Assembly: GCA_028641055.1 (NCBI GenBank)
Contig: CM054061.1
Span: forward strand, 60,160,974-60,224,973
Source: Alopecurus myosuroides
Lineage: Eukaryota; Streptophyta; Magnoliopsida; Poales; Poaceae
Reading direction: 5' to 3'
Length of the DNA: 64,000 bases
The translations under genes and the position numbers were made by a program. Below, one piece after another: positions 1-10,923 of the stretch (position 1 is its first letter; every line of letters starts with the position of its first letter). The notes beneath the pieces were generated by a model. The model had not been told where the DNA came from, searched no databases, and saw nothing but the letters and a program-made list of their open reading frames with translations.

Positions 1-588
1 GCTATGGAAATGAGGAGGTAATTGAGTTCTGCATTGACTATGTTCCTGACCTTAAGCCGATTGGTATTCCTCAATCGCGGCACGAGGGGAGACTAAGTGG
101 AAAAGGCACGATCGGAAGGAAATCAACGATATGTATGGACGGTCATTCTATGACTGAAGCACACCACACAGTTCTGCAAAATTCGAGCTTGGTGGCTCCG
201 TACTTCGAGCAACACAAGAATATTTTACGCTCGGACAACCCGGGGAAGCCTGAATCATGGATTAAAAAGGCCCACATGGAGACTTTCGGCAGTTGGTTGC
301 GAAAACATTTAATGAATGACAATGATGTTGGAGATCAGCTGTACATGTTGGCCAAGACACCATCTTCGACTATAACGACTTTCCAAGGGTACGAGATTAA
401 TGGGAATATATTTTACACGATCTCCCAAGATAAAAAGAGCACCAACCAAAACAGTGGTGTCCGCTTTGAAGCAGCAACCGAGATTGGGCAAAAGGTCACA
501 TATTATGGTTACATAGAGGAGATATGGGAACTTGACTATGGACCCTCCTTTAAGGTCCCTTTGTTCCGGTGCAAATGGTTCAAGCTAA
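1..588 (+). pseudogene. CACTA transposase TNP2 of element A, 3' part, first half (interrupted)
   Basis: Reads open from base 3 to 588. It encodes the end of the DUF4218 region and most of DUF4216 of a TNP2-type CACTA transposase, including the YYGYIEEIWELDYGPSFKVP signature at about 500-560. The close paralogue in element D (from about 49696) aligns along the whole length. At 588 the codon is split by the terminus of element B, and the same frame resumes at 23655. With one copy of the TAA duplication removed, the two halves are in frame and no stop occurs before 24040. The gene was therefore open here until B inserted. The 5' part of the gene is outside the window. TNP2 acts in the nucleus, cutting and joining the transposon ends. 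Confidence 0.9.
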
Positions 589-601
589 CACTAGTAGGGA
601 A
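586..601 (+). repeat. Left TSD and terminal inverted repeat of element B
   Basis: TSD TAA at 586-588, then CACTAGTAGGGAA at 589-601. The 13-bp terminus recurs inverted at 23639-23651 and is followed there by TAA. A 3-bp TSD and a CACTA terminus are diagnostic of the superfamily. Confidence 0.97.
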
Positions 602-606
602 AGGGC

Positions 607-782
607 TACCAGTGACGAACAAATATCAGCTACCGCTGGCGAACAAGGTCTTGTTCGCCAGCGATATGTTCGCCAGCGGTACCTCCTCTGTTCGCCAGCG
701 CTACTGGTTCGCCAGCGGTAATCAGTATGTTCGCCAGTGGTATAGTTCGCCAGCGGTAGGTACTGTGTTCGCCAGTGGTAAG
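607..782. repeat. Left subterminal repeat array of element B
   Basis: About eight copies of the 14-bp motif GTTCGCCAGCGGTA or its complement, in both orientations with small variants (GCCAGTGG, GCCAGCGC). The same motif fills 7696-7853 and 23308-23622. In CACTA elements such arrays are the binding sites for the TnpA-type protein. Confidence 0.9.
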
Positions 783-1351
783 TTTCACAGGTTTGTATTT
801 TTTCTTTTTTTTGTTATAACAGTTTATATATTCTGATTCTGTATATATTCCCAGGTCCAAATACATTCAAATTCTATAATTTATAAACTTTCACACATAT
901 AAATCACTGATAGCACATCGATAAATCATAGATACATATGCATCCATCCATAACGAATTTAACACATCGATAACGATATTAACACATCTATACATATGCA
1001 TCCATATCCAATTCTCATAAGTACGAATACAACACATTGATCTCAATAATATGTCGGAAGATTTCGAACCCAAAATATAGCCATCTAATTAGTTCAACGA
1101 TTACAAAGGTATGACTACTACATATCTATGCAACGTACGCGCGATATAGAGATCAATCGCAAAGAAGACTAGCTAGATATACGGTCCGCCTCCGCTTTAG
1201 CTTCCGCCTCCGCTTGCGATCTTTCGCTAGGGCCAGCGCGCCGTCCACTTCTTCATCTCTCTGTATACCAAGATAAAAGCATTAGACCGGCAAAGGAAAT
1301 CACAAGTTCTTATTAGGAGCAATTCGTAACGAATCGAATACATACCGTCGA
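783..1351. other. AT-rich 3' flank of the B TnpA-Ulp1 gene
   Basis: No gene seen. It holds short irregular repeats (ACACATCGATAA, ACATATGCATCC at 900-1020) between the terminal array and the stop codon of the TnpA-Ulp1 gene, and probably includes its 3' UTR. Confidence 0.5.
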
Positions 1352-4300
1352 TCATTTCTTCCTCGATGTTGTGATCTTCTGTTTTTTCTCCTGCGGGAAC
1401 GGAAGAGCACCTTCTAACGAGTTGAATGGTCTCTCGTCAGTCTGCTCTAGCACACATTGTCGCAACTCATTGTTAGATGGAGGGGCGTTCCAGTGGAAGG
1501 TAGATCCTGAAGTTACTACATCCTTATAGATGATTGTGCAGATCTTGCGCTGGATGCGACCAAAGTTTTGTCTGTACTCAGCATCAGACCATTCCACGAT
1601 GCTGCGAGACCATTTGTCCACAGCAGACATGTATTGCAGACTATGTTGGTCCTTCACGATCTCCGTCATGTGTTGGATGAGGTACCATGCCTCCATTTGG
1701 CCGCCTGGCGCCTGCTTGGGGCAGGGAAACTCTGTTCTGTGTCTGAACACATATTTTCCTTTAATTTGTTTCGTCCTGTCGCAGAATCCTTCCCCCCTGA
1801 TGTAGCCATCCATAGCATCATTGAGAACAGACTTGATGAGGGTGTAGTTCTTCTCCTTCATCGTACTCCCGGAGTCGAGATATACTGCGTGCGCGTCTCT
1901 CGGGTAGAGCATGATGAGGGTGCCGTATTTGTTTCTGCGCAAAACAGGAGAGTCCATATATATAATCCTCAAAAATTGTATATGCGCGAACTTATGTAAA
2001 GATGGGAAATATAACTTACTCAGGAAAGTAGGGCACGAGGGTGATCCTCTTGTTCATATGGTTAGTGAGCAACACTTGTTCGAGGTACTTTGTCGCTTTT
2101 GCCCTACCCTTGGGGTTGTTCAAGTACATGTCGTGCATGTAGTAGGGGTCTGCTAGCCCGATGTTTCTGACATTCTCTACGGATAGCTGATGCGCCAAGC
2201 TGAGCGTAAACAGACGGACGATTGACGAGTGGAGTGCTTTCATGTGGAACATCCGGAAAATGTCGTCAAATCTAATGATGATCTTGTTTGCGTTGCCTTC
2301 AGTGACAAATCCCGCCGTAGATGGCACATTTGCGACCAAAACCGGCAGCGTTGGATTTTTCTCTTTGAGAAGCACCTCCTCCATATGTAGTACACCGTCA
2401 TGGACGCTACGCATATCACCTGTCAGCAAGGCGACCAACCTCGGCGGAAGCATCGGTTTCCCCATCTCATGGATCTGATGCCAGTCGGTTATGGGTATCC
2501 TATCCAATACACGTCCTGTCTGCGGCTTAGACTTGGTCCCCTCCACCGGTTGGCTCATCGATGCAACGGCAGGAGCCTTCTTAGTTCTTTTCCGTGCATA
2601 CTTGATGTTAGGCTGAGTCTTATGAAATACATCCGCTACCGCCTCTTTGAGGGCATCCTGGCTGATGACTTCTTGCTCGGGGACTGCCGGCTCTTGAGAA
2701 GAGAAAAGACGCTTTGTGCATCGATATTTATCCGCTTCCTCCGCTGGCAAGAGAAGTTGATCAAGATCATCCAGGCCGGGCGCCCCGTCGTAAGGATCGT
2801 CGACGAGGTAGTCATTCGGGTTCTCATCTTCGTCGCCGTCGTGATGCACGGACTTTGCAGGTGAGAAATCCTTGTGTTGGCTCGGGTGCCCCGACCCCTG
2901 GACCGGTGTTGGAGTGTTGGCAGGAGTACTTTCCAAACGAATTAGTGATTTCGGCCAGGTCAATGGCCAAACCAAGCATTGCTCCAGGTTCAACTCGCTG
3001 TCGGCTGCGGGTGGTTGGTTCGGAGGATCGAGAGCACCGCAACCAGGGAGCACCCGACTTAATGTCACTCTGAACACGTCCTCGGGCATACGAACGCCGT
3101 GGGATACGCGGTTCAGAGGTGTGATGATTTTTCCTTTGGCGACGTCCTTTAACTCGCCGTTCACATTAAGGAGCAATGTGCATCCCGTCTCGTCGGCCTG
3201 CGAAACGTCGCGCGATCGTTGTTAGAGACTGATGCCGTCACGAATCAAGTCATAATATATAATTAAGCAGTGCACGTTGAATTACCGTGAGGGCATTGAG
3301 CTCGGACAAGGGGGATGGACCGCTAAGTGTCGGCGGCGGCGTTGAAGAGATGTGGCGGGGCGGCGACGGATCTTTGCGACCTTCCGGCTGAGGGTTGGGG
3401 GCCGGCTCGTTCCGCGCAGCAGACGCCACGACGGGGGCCGCGTTCTGCGGCGCCACGACGGGGGCCACGTTCTGCGGCGCCACGCCGGGGGCCACGTTCT
3501 GCGGCGCTGGCTGCACAATTTGGGCTATGTTTATCTGCGGGAGCGGCCCTTGTCCTCCCCCTAGCATCCACGGCGCTAAGGACTGAGCGACGGTCGAACA
3601 GATGGTAGGGAGGAGCTCATTGAGCCTCTCGTTCACAAGCTCGTCGACCGTCTTCTCCGGGCCCTTGTTCCGCTCCTTGCGCTTTTCCCTGGTGTCGGGG
3701 TAGTATTGCGCATGCCGATGACCCTTTCCGAGGCCATGCACATGGCTACGATTCGGCTTCTTGTCAAGGGGCACTCCCTTCATCGCGTTAAGCGCCCTAA
3801 TGAAAGGGGTGTCATACGGGTCCTTGTTCGTCGTCGCCGAGGACCCCCCGTCAGATTGAGATAGGCGTTCTTTTTCTTGTTCCTCGAGATACTTATCCTC
3901 GAGCAGCTTGACCTTCTCGTTCAACACAAGATCGCCGGGCTTTTTGGGATCTTCCCTGTAATGGGCCCTGACAAAATTTCTCACCTGCGGGTCGGTGATC
4001 TTGTCAAACGGGTTCGGCCCTTCTCTCTTCGAATCCTCCTTTTCCCATACTTTCTGCTTCCCAAGGTAACCCCGGCTTCCGAGATTGTGAGGGCCAATGT
4101 TCTTTTTTCGCTGTTCTTTCCCCCATTTAGTCAGCGCAATCCTTTCCGGTTTGAGTTCGTCGATCTTGAATTGGGCCAAGTCTTCCTCGGAAATGGAGGG
4201 CCACATCTTATGGATCTCATCAAAATCCTTACCCGTCGCAAGCATCTGCCGCAAACTGGATCTCCAAGTCGTAAACGCCTTGGCGAACTTGTTCAGTGCT

Positions 4301-4842
4301 AAGGAGTTGACCATATTCTTCTTCAGGTCCTGGTTGTCGTAAGGATCCGGGAATTTATACCTTGTGTGCAGCTTCTCAATCAGCAGGGCGGCATGAGCCT
4401 TGTTTTCTTTAGCTTTCAGGTGCTCCATGTTAACGTTGCCGAAGTCTCGAGCTATGCAGCCTATCTGGTTTCCATAGCCCTTGGCATAACTCTCCGGCTC
4501 GAGTGGAGCACCGCTGGGGTCCACTTCCGTGAACTCTTCCCGCATGGTGGCGAGCATGTTGTGCCGCCTCTCTTTGCGCCTAGCCGCCGCCTCGCTACCG
4601 GAGGCGGTATCCCCGGTGCCACTACCGGTTTGATCACCTTCGGCGCCCGATGTATCGTTGTGTCGCTCTAGCTCCTGGCGAACGGTTTCGTCCATCTCGT
4701 CGTCTGCATCGTCACCCTCCATCTCTAGATCCGGGTGCGGATCTACGGGTCCGCCTCCCGTGCTTAGCATGGAAAGCCACGCATCGTCGTTGTCTCCGCC
4801 GTGTCCGAGACCAGAACCACCCGCCTCGTCGTTGTGAGCCAT
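1352..4842 (-). CDS. TnpA-like / Ulp1-like protein of element B (three exons)
   Basis: Gene model complement(join(1352..1934, 2020..3197, 3286..4842)): exon phases agree and give 1105 aa with no internal stop. The ATG at 4842 is chosen because a strong acceptor (TTCTCTCCTTCCTTAG) ends 2 bases upstream; an upstream non-coding exon is likely near 7250-7650. Introns have donors GTAATT and GTAAGT and acceptors TTTCGCAG and TTTTGCGCAG. The N-terminal 500 residues are a basic, helical TnpA-type region that should bind subterminal repeats, followed by a Pro/Ala repeat (3420-3510). The C-terminal 250 residues have the fold order of a Ulp1 (C48) peptidase. However, the usual HW is replaced (NKYGTL), only the YLDS aspartate remains, and the catalytic Cys position reads Glu in QMEAWY. 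It is probably an inactive protease domain. The gene is intact although B's transposase is broken. Confidence 0.85.
3420..3512 (-). repeat. 30-bp in-frame tandem repeat (APQNVAPVV unit)
   Basis: Three copies of a GC-rich 30-bp unit inside exon 1 of the B TnpA gene, encoding variants of APQNVAPVVA. It forms a low-complexity linker between the TnpA region and the C-terminal domain. Confidence 0.85.
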
Positions 4843-4844
4843 AT

Positions 4845-7250
4845 CTAAGGAAGGAGAGAAAACCCGAAATAAGTTCAACAAATCCTACAATTTAGACGAT
4901 GTACCCCATATGAGTCCAAATTTCTCGGACACTCTAAGTTGTGATATTTTTAGCAAAGATCATGCCAAAATTCACGGAAAATTTCGGCATGACCTTTGCT
5001 AAAAATATCACAAATGGAGTACCCAAATTTGCCGGAACGGAAATTAATCAACATTCCGGCAAATAGGGACTCACGTGGGGTACCTGCACATAAAAACCCA
5101 CCCCTCATATAATCCCACCCCTCATATTATCATCGTCATCCACACGAAGGTGGGCACATATCCACACGACCACACACCATCTCCACCATCCATCACCACC
5201 ATCCATCATCACCACGCCATATCCATCACAACCATCCATCACCACCATATTTTGGTTTGCATATTTTGGTTGAATAACAACAGAAAAATAACTACAACAG
5301 AAGAAAACTCCCAGGTCTTGCATATTTTGGTTGAATAACAACAGAAAAATAATTTGCTAGAGTCTACTCTGTTCACATTTAATCTCTGAAACATCACTTA
5401 AGATAAATATATTAGTAAAACTTTAAGAAAACAAGCAGAAAAAGTGAATTGGTCATGTCTGAAATGGTTTTATCTAGGGGACGGGTCCTGGAGCTCACTT
5501 GTGTCACTGAGTCTACTCATATGTTAAAGCAGAAAATGAATTCCAGAATTATCAGTACCACTGCTAATTAAAACTCTCAAGCAACAACCAGCATATCGCT
5601 ATCCAAGACCTTTTCAAATAATAGCAGAACAACACTTGCTTTAACATATGCATTAATACACCATTTCATGTGCATACTTCACAGGTAACAAATTGGACAA
5701 ACTGAATAACAATTGTTTATGCATAAGGAACGACAATACAAATTTCAATTATGCATGCTGTTGTTTCAAATCTAACACTATTGTGCATAGTTGCAAACCA
5801 TGTGGCAGTGTTGTAGGCTGTCTACCCATGTGTTTTGCTACTGATGTTGAAATGCAAAAAAAAAAAATTGCAGCTACACGCAAACATCAACAGAGCTATA
5901 CTAAATCACAACACAGGAGAAAATAATGGTGATGCTATCAGCTCAGCACAGCTGCTGCAGCACTATCAGGTAGCAGCAGCAGTTAAGCAGCACTACCAGG
6001 TAATATTGTAGAAATATTCCTTGCTTCATTATTAAGTATCTGATAATATTGTAGAAATATTCCTTGCTTTTTTACGACAAATGTATATTGCTGTTGCTAG
6101 TAATAATATCGACAGTGAGCTACAAACCATCTATACAATGTGAGCTATAAAATGAGTTGTTTTTTCTCAAGTTATAATTGTCAGCCCATCTGTCTAACTA
6201 ACTCACTGCTGCCTGACTAGTACACTTGTACCACAAAGACTAGAGGAGCAGGCCTGAAGGACGAACAAGACCAGCAAAATCTCCACAAAGCCAAGATAGA
6301 AGTGGAGGACCAGGGCTGGAGGAGAAGCTAGTCCAACAAGCAGACCACAAGCACACAAACCAACCACATCAACTAGCCTAGGTTCTTATCTATACACACT
6401 CCAGCAAGATGCTATGCTAGTTATGCACAGAAGTTGGGATGGTGTTGTTTCCATTGGTTAGGCATAGAAACCGGTAAGTATCAGAAACCAGTAACTATAT
6501 ACATATAATTGCATCAGAAACAGTAGTGATCTACTGTTTTAAGAATGGATTCATAGCATCCTATACATGCGTCATTACCTTTTCTACATGTTTATTCTTA
6601 AACTAAATTGGACTTGTATTGTGATGAAAAAAGTTTATAATTTGTTGTTGTGAAATCCGAAAGAAAAGAAACACATTCCTATTTTCACCTTGCTAAGAAC
6701 GGTGAAAATATTTATTCACTACTTAATTAGAGTACCTGGGAGGCCGGGACATGAATTAAAGCTGGGTTGGGAGGCATTAGGAAATGAGGGCTTTTACTGT
6801 ACCCCCAATTGAATATAGATCGTTTATTTCTGTGGATCTAACGCTTTGTATTATTTCATACTAGTGACCAAAACCTGGGTGGTGTAAAAGATACTAGTGC
6901 CTAAACAGCAGATTAAACAAATCCCGTAAAAAGGGGGACTCCTAACGATTACAACAACTGAATACATCACAGCCAGCTCGTGTCAATGTTTTCTTGATAA
7001 AACCACATCCCATACTTCTAATATTTCTTGTTCACTTGGACAACATATTATCAACACCACATAACAGCAGATTAAAATCCCAGTTCACTAAAACAGCACA
7101 TATCAAACCCCATAAGAATCATTGTACAAAAAATCTCAGGCACAAATTTTACACAGGAACTACTGGAATCACTATCATACTAGGTTTACACGAACCACTG
7201 CAAAACGTTTAATGTAATCACATAAATCCAATAGAAAAACAGTACCTGTT
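4845..7250 (-). other. Putative 5' intron of the B TnpA-Ulp1 gene
   Basis: The acceptor at 4845-4860 is clear. A candidate donor (CAAGAAACAG then GTACTG on the minus strand) lies near 7240-7250. Inside are a 75-bp hairpin (4939-5013), a direct repeat of about 34 bp (5258-5291 and 5320-5352) and otherwise unrecognised AT-rich DNA. I see no gene in it. Confidence 0.5.
4939..5013. repeat. 75-bp near-perfect palindrome (hairpin)
   Basis: Two 35-bp arms with about three mismatches around a 5-bp centre. The arms read TTGTGATATTTTTAGCAAAG and its complement, then ATCATGCC/GGCATGAC. A related motif (GGCATGACC, then GGAAATGAATCAACAT) appears twice upstream of the TNP2 gene at 22605-22860. Confidence 0.9.
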
Positions 7251-7695
7251 TCTTGCAGAACAGGTGTCGAACACCTTCTGTGCAAGGTTGAAGAGAGGGC
7301 AGCAGAGGCAGTAGGCCGGCGCCGCCGCGCTAGGAGGCAGTAGGGGCGGCGGAGTGGAAGAGGAGGGAGACGTAGGGGAGGTGGAGGACGGCCGGCGTGG
7401 CGTCGATGGGAGTGGAGGAGCGGCGCGGCGTGCAGAGAGAGGGGGAGGGCCGATGGAGGGAGGGGAGGGCGCAGTGGTGGAGGGAGGGAGTGGAGGGGAG
7501 GGCGCAGTGGTGGTGGAGGGAGTGGAGGGAGGTAGGAGAGGGCCGGAACGCGCGGTGGTCGCCGGAGACAGGGCCTCGCCGGAGCTACAGAGACTCGCCG
7601 GAGGTCTCAGACGTGCGCGCGCGGTTGGTTTTGGAAACGATCGATTGAAAAACGGCTAAGTCCCGCGGCCCCCTGTGTACCTCTCTATGGGGGCT
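7251..7695 (-). promoter_or_regulatory. GC-rich leader / first non-coding exon region, B TnpA gene
   Basis: GC-rich stretch, purine-biased on the plus strand, between the internal array and the putative 5' intron. Its position matches the 5' UTR exon of the TnpA gene. Open frames here run through low-complexity GAGGG repeats and are not convincing proteins. Confidence 0.45.
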
Positions 7696-7853
7696 TACCG
7701 CTGGCGAACATGGCTGCTGGTTCGCCAGCGCTATACTACCGCTGGCGAACAAAGGTTTGTTCGCCAGCGGTAGCATAGCGCTGGCGAACAAAGGTTTGTT
7801 CGCCAGCGGTAGCATAGCGCTGGCGAACCAGCATCCATGTTCGCCAGCGCTAC
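7696..7853. repeat. Internal copy of the subterminal array of element B
   Basis: Six to eight copies of TACCGCTGGCGAAC and its complement, the same motif as both ends of B, placed between the two gene units. On the minus strand it is immediately upstream of the TnpA leader, so it probably acts as that gene's promoter or TnpA-binding region. Confidence 0.9.
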
Positions 7854-7924
7854 ATTTTTTTTTATTTTTCTTTGAAATGATTTACTTTATTATTTTTTCT
7901 TAATTTTTCTTGAAAAACATTACA

Positions 7925-8705
7925 GTTTTATTTCAAACACATTACAAATAATAATGTTTTATTTTGTTTTCTTTATTTGTTTAAATTATTCAAATACATT
8001 TCATTTATAATAATTCAAACACGTTACAAATTAATTTCAAACACATTACAAATAATAATGTTTTATTTTGTTTTCTTTATTTGTTTAAATTATTCAAATA
8101 CATTTCATTTATAATAATTCAAACATGTTACAAATTAATTTCAACACACATTACAAATAATAATGTTTTATTTTGTTTTCTTTATTTGTTTAAATTATTC
8201 AAATACATTTCATTTATAATAATTCAAACACGTTACAAATTAATTTCAAACAAATTACAAATAATAATGTTTTATTTTGTTTTCTTTATTTGTTTAAATT
8301 ATTCAAATACATTTCATTTATAATAATTCAAACACGTTACAAATTAATTTCAACACACATTACAAATAATAATGTTTTATTTTGTTTTCTTTATTTGTTT
8401 AAATTATTCAAATACATTTCATTTATAATAATTCAAACACATTACAAATTAATTTCAACACACATTACAAATAATAATGTTTTATTTTGTTTTCTTTATT
8501 TGTTTAAATTATTCAGATACATTTCATTTATAATAATTCAAACATATTACAAATTAATTTCAACACACATTACAAATAATAATGTTTTATTTTGTTTTCT
8601 TTATTTGTTTAAATTATTCAAATACATTTCATTTATAATAATTCAAACACATTACAAATTAATTTCAACACACATTACAAATAATAATGTTTTATTTTGT
8701 TTTCC
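7925..8705. repeat. AT-rich 105-bp tandem repeat, about 7.5 copies
   Basis: The unit carries AATAATGTTTTATTTTG, TTTGTTTAAATTATTC and CATTTCATTTATAATAATTC; starts recur at 7951, 8055, 8160, 8264 and 8369 and onward, a period of 104-105 bp. Copies differ by few bases. It lies between the 3' end of TNP2 and the internal array. The open frame across it is only a by-product of the repeat. Confidence 0.95.
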
Positions 8706-8873
8706 ATTATTCCCTTTATGTTTTCAATTAATATAAGTCCACACATTTGAAATACAAAACAAGGGTACGTACATTAAATTTATAATAAGTGCACATCGAT
8801 ATCAGACCAGTTGATCCATGCATATACATAGTTTCGTCGCATACAATTGGCAGACAAATGCATACATAGTTTC

Positions 8874-10918
8874 TCAGTGTTTGATCTTTTTGCCTTTTTT
8901 GGTCGAAGTTGCATAATTTAACCCCACATTATGACTTCTTCTTCTGAATGGAAGACCATGCCTAGGTAGCGTAGTTCTGCTTCTTCTTGTTGTGTATGTT
9001 GCATGACTATCATCATCATCTTCTTGATCATCGTCAATATTTGGGTCGCCGAACGTGTCGAACTCGTCCTCGTCAACGACTCCATCCATTCCGATTATAT
9101 TTCTTTTCCCTCTCCTCACGACAACACGGCTAGGCCTTGCGGGGTCTGTTATGAAGAAGCATTGGGACACATGCTTAGCCAATACCCATGGCTCATTTTG
9201 CGCTGTGACATTCGCGTTTGATGAGGTTCCGGCTTCGGGAATAACCATGGTTGTAAAGTATTGGTCTTCTTTTCTGACGGTCGACATCCTAGCCCATCTG
9301 ACGCGGAACATAGGCACCTTCTCTCCAGAGTAGTTAAGCTCCCATATCTCCTCGATCCTTCCGTAGTATCTTAACTTTTTGTCACCGGTGTAGGATTCCA
9401 TCGTTACCCCTGAGTTTTGATAATCGGAAGTTTTGTCTTTCTCCTCTGTGTAGAAGGTGAACCCGTTGATATCATATGCTTGAAACGTCGCTAGGTTGGG
9501 AGCTGGGCCATGTGCCAAGGCGTACAATAGTTTATTTTTCGCACAATCCCTTGGCGGTGGATTAGCGACGATCACATCTTTAAACCAACGCAAGAAAGTG
9601 GAGTTATGCTCTCTGATTATTTCTCCTTCGGTCCTCCGCTTGCCTTGTTCACTGTACTTTTTCATAATCGAGCTCTTGTGTTTTTCCACCCAAGTATCGA
9701 CCATGTCAATGTGTTGGAGAGCTACTAAGTTTGCCCTGTTAAAGTCGGTGCGTCGACAAGCCCGATCCACATGCACTTCTCTACGTCCATTTTTGTGACC
9801 TACTCCATCGAGCTTGCCAATGTGCTTGTTTCTGGGCAGACCAACTGGGTCCTCCACGTCCATATGATTCGTGCAGAAAGAGATGCACTCTTCGGTGAGA
9901 AAGCCCTGAACGATGCTTCCGTCCGGACGAGCTCTGTTGCGAACATATCCTTTGATGACCCCATTCATCCTTTCAAACGGCATCATGTTGTGCAGGAACA
10001 ACGGCCCGAGATGGATGATATCGTCCACGATATGGACCAACAGATGAACACATATGTCAAAGAATGATGGTGGAAAGTACATCTCAAGCTCGCATAGTAT
10101 CACGACAATCTCTTCCTGCAGCCTTGAGATCTGCTTCCCCGTGATCGACTTTCGAGATATAACGTCGAAGAAGTTACAGAGGCCAAACAGGGTTTCCCGG
10201 ACGTGTTTGTCCATTATTCCGCGGATCGCAACCGGAAGTATCTGCGTCATCATCACGTAACAGTCATGAGACTTCATCCCGCTAAACTTTTGTTTCTGCG
10301 CGTCGAGGAATCTGCTTATTAGCCCTGAGTAACCGCTAGGGACTTTGACTCCGAGAAGGCACATCATCAATTTTGTGATCTCGTCCGGACTAAGAGTGAA
10401 GCAGGAGGGGGGGCAGTAATAGTCATTCCTGTTAACCCTTTTGTCCTTGCGACCATCCGTCTCCTCATCACACGATTGATCGCCGTCGTCATCATCCGGG
10501 CGTCCCCCCTGAAGATCTACCCTAATACCAAAATATTTCAGGTCGTTTCTTGCTTTCACCCCGTCTTTGGTCCTCTCCGGCATGTTGAGCAGCGTGCCAA
10601 ACAAACTTTCAAACACATTCTTCGTGATATGCATCAGATCAAGGCAGTGAGGCGTATCGAGAAAGGGCCAGTATGGCAAGTCCCAAAACACCGACCTCGT
10701 CTTCCATACATCCAGAAGCGGTTTTGGCGCCTTTTGCTTCTTTCCAGGCTCTGGGCATTCCTTCCAATCATTCAGCAAATTGTAGATTTCTTCGCCGCAC
10801 CTCTTACGTGGAGGTCCACGGAGCTCATCCTCACCGTTAAAAAGGTCTCCTCGCCTTCTCCACGGGTCTTTGTTGGGTAGCCACCTTCGATGGCCAACGA
10901 AAACTGTTTTCGAAGACC
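8874..10918 (-). pseudogene. CACTA transposase TNP2 of element B, C-terminal part (split by LTR retrotransposon)
   Basis: Carboxy-terminal 681 residues of B's TNP2 transposase: end of the TNP2 domain (FVGHRRWLP, DLMHITKNVFESLFGTLLNM), then DUF4218 (ILPVAIRGIM ... YFPPSFFDICVHLLVHIVDD), then DUF4216 (YYGRIEEIWELNYSGEKVP) and a basic tail. It joins in frame to 21057-22524 once the retrotransposon and one CAGGA duplication are disregarded, giving 1170 aa without stops or visible introns. The only visible defect is therefore the retrotransposon. The ends of exons and introns were not otherwise tested. Confidence 0.92.
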
Positions 10919-10923
10919 CAGGA
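10919..10923 (+). repeat. 5-bp target site duplication CAGGA (left)
   Basis: CAGGA precedes the 5' LTR; the same five bases follow the 3' LTR at 21057-21061. Confidence 0.97.

Noticed and set aside
3327..3608. Plus-strand frames opposite the B TnpA gene
   Set aside because: Shadow of the 30-bp GC-rich repeat in exon 1 on the other strand.
7925..8705. Regular repeats that could suggest a CRISPR array
   Set aside because: Units are contiguous tandem copies without unique spacers, in a plant transposon; no cas genes.
8081..8736. Long open frames with repeated FKLFKYISFIIIQT units
   Set aside because: They are read-through of the 105-bp AT-rich tandem repeat, not a protein.
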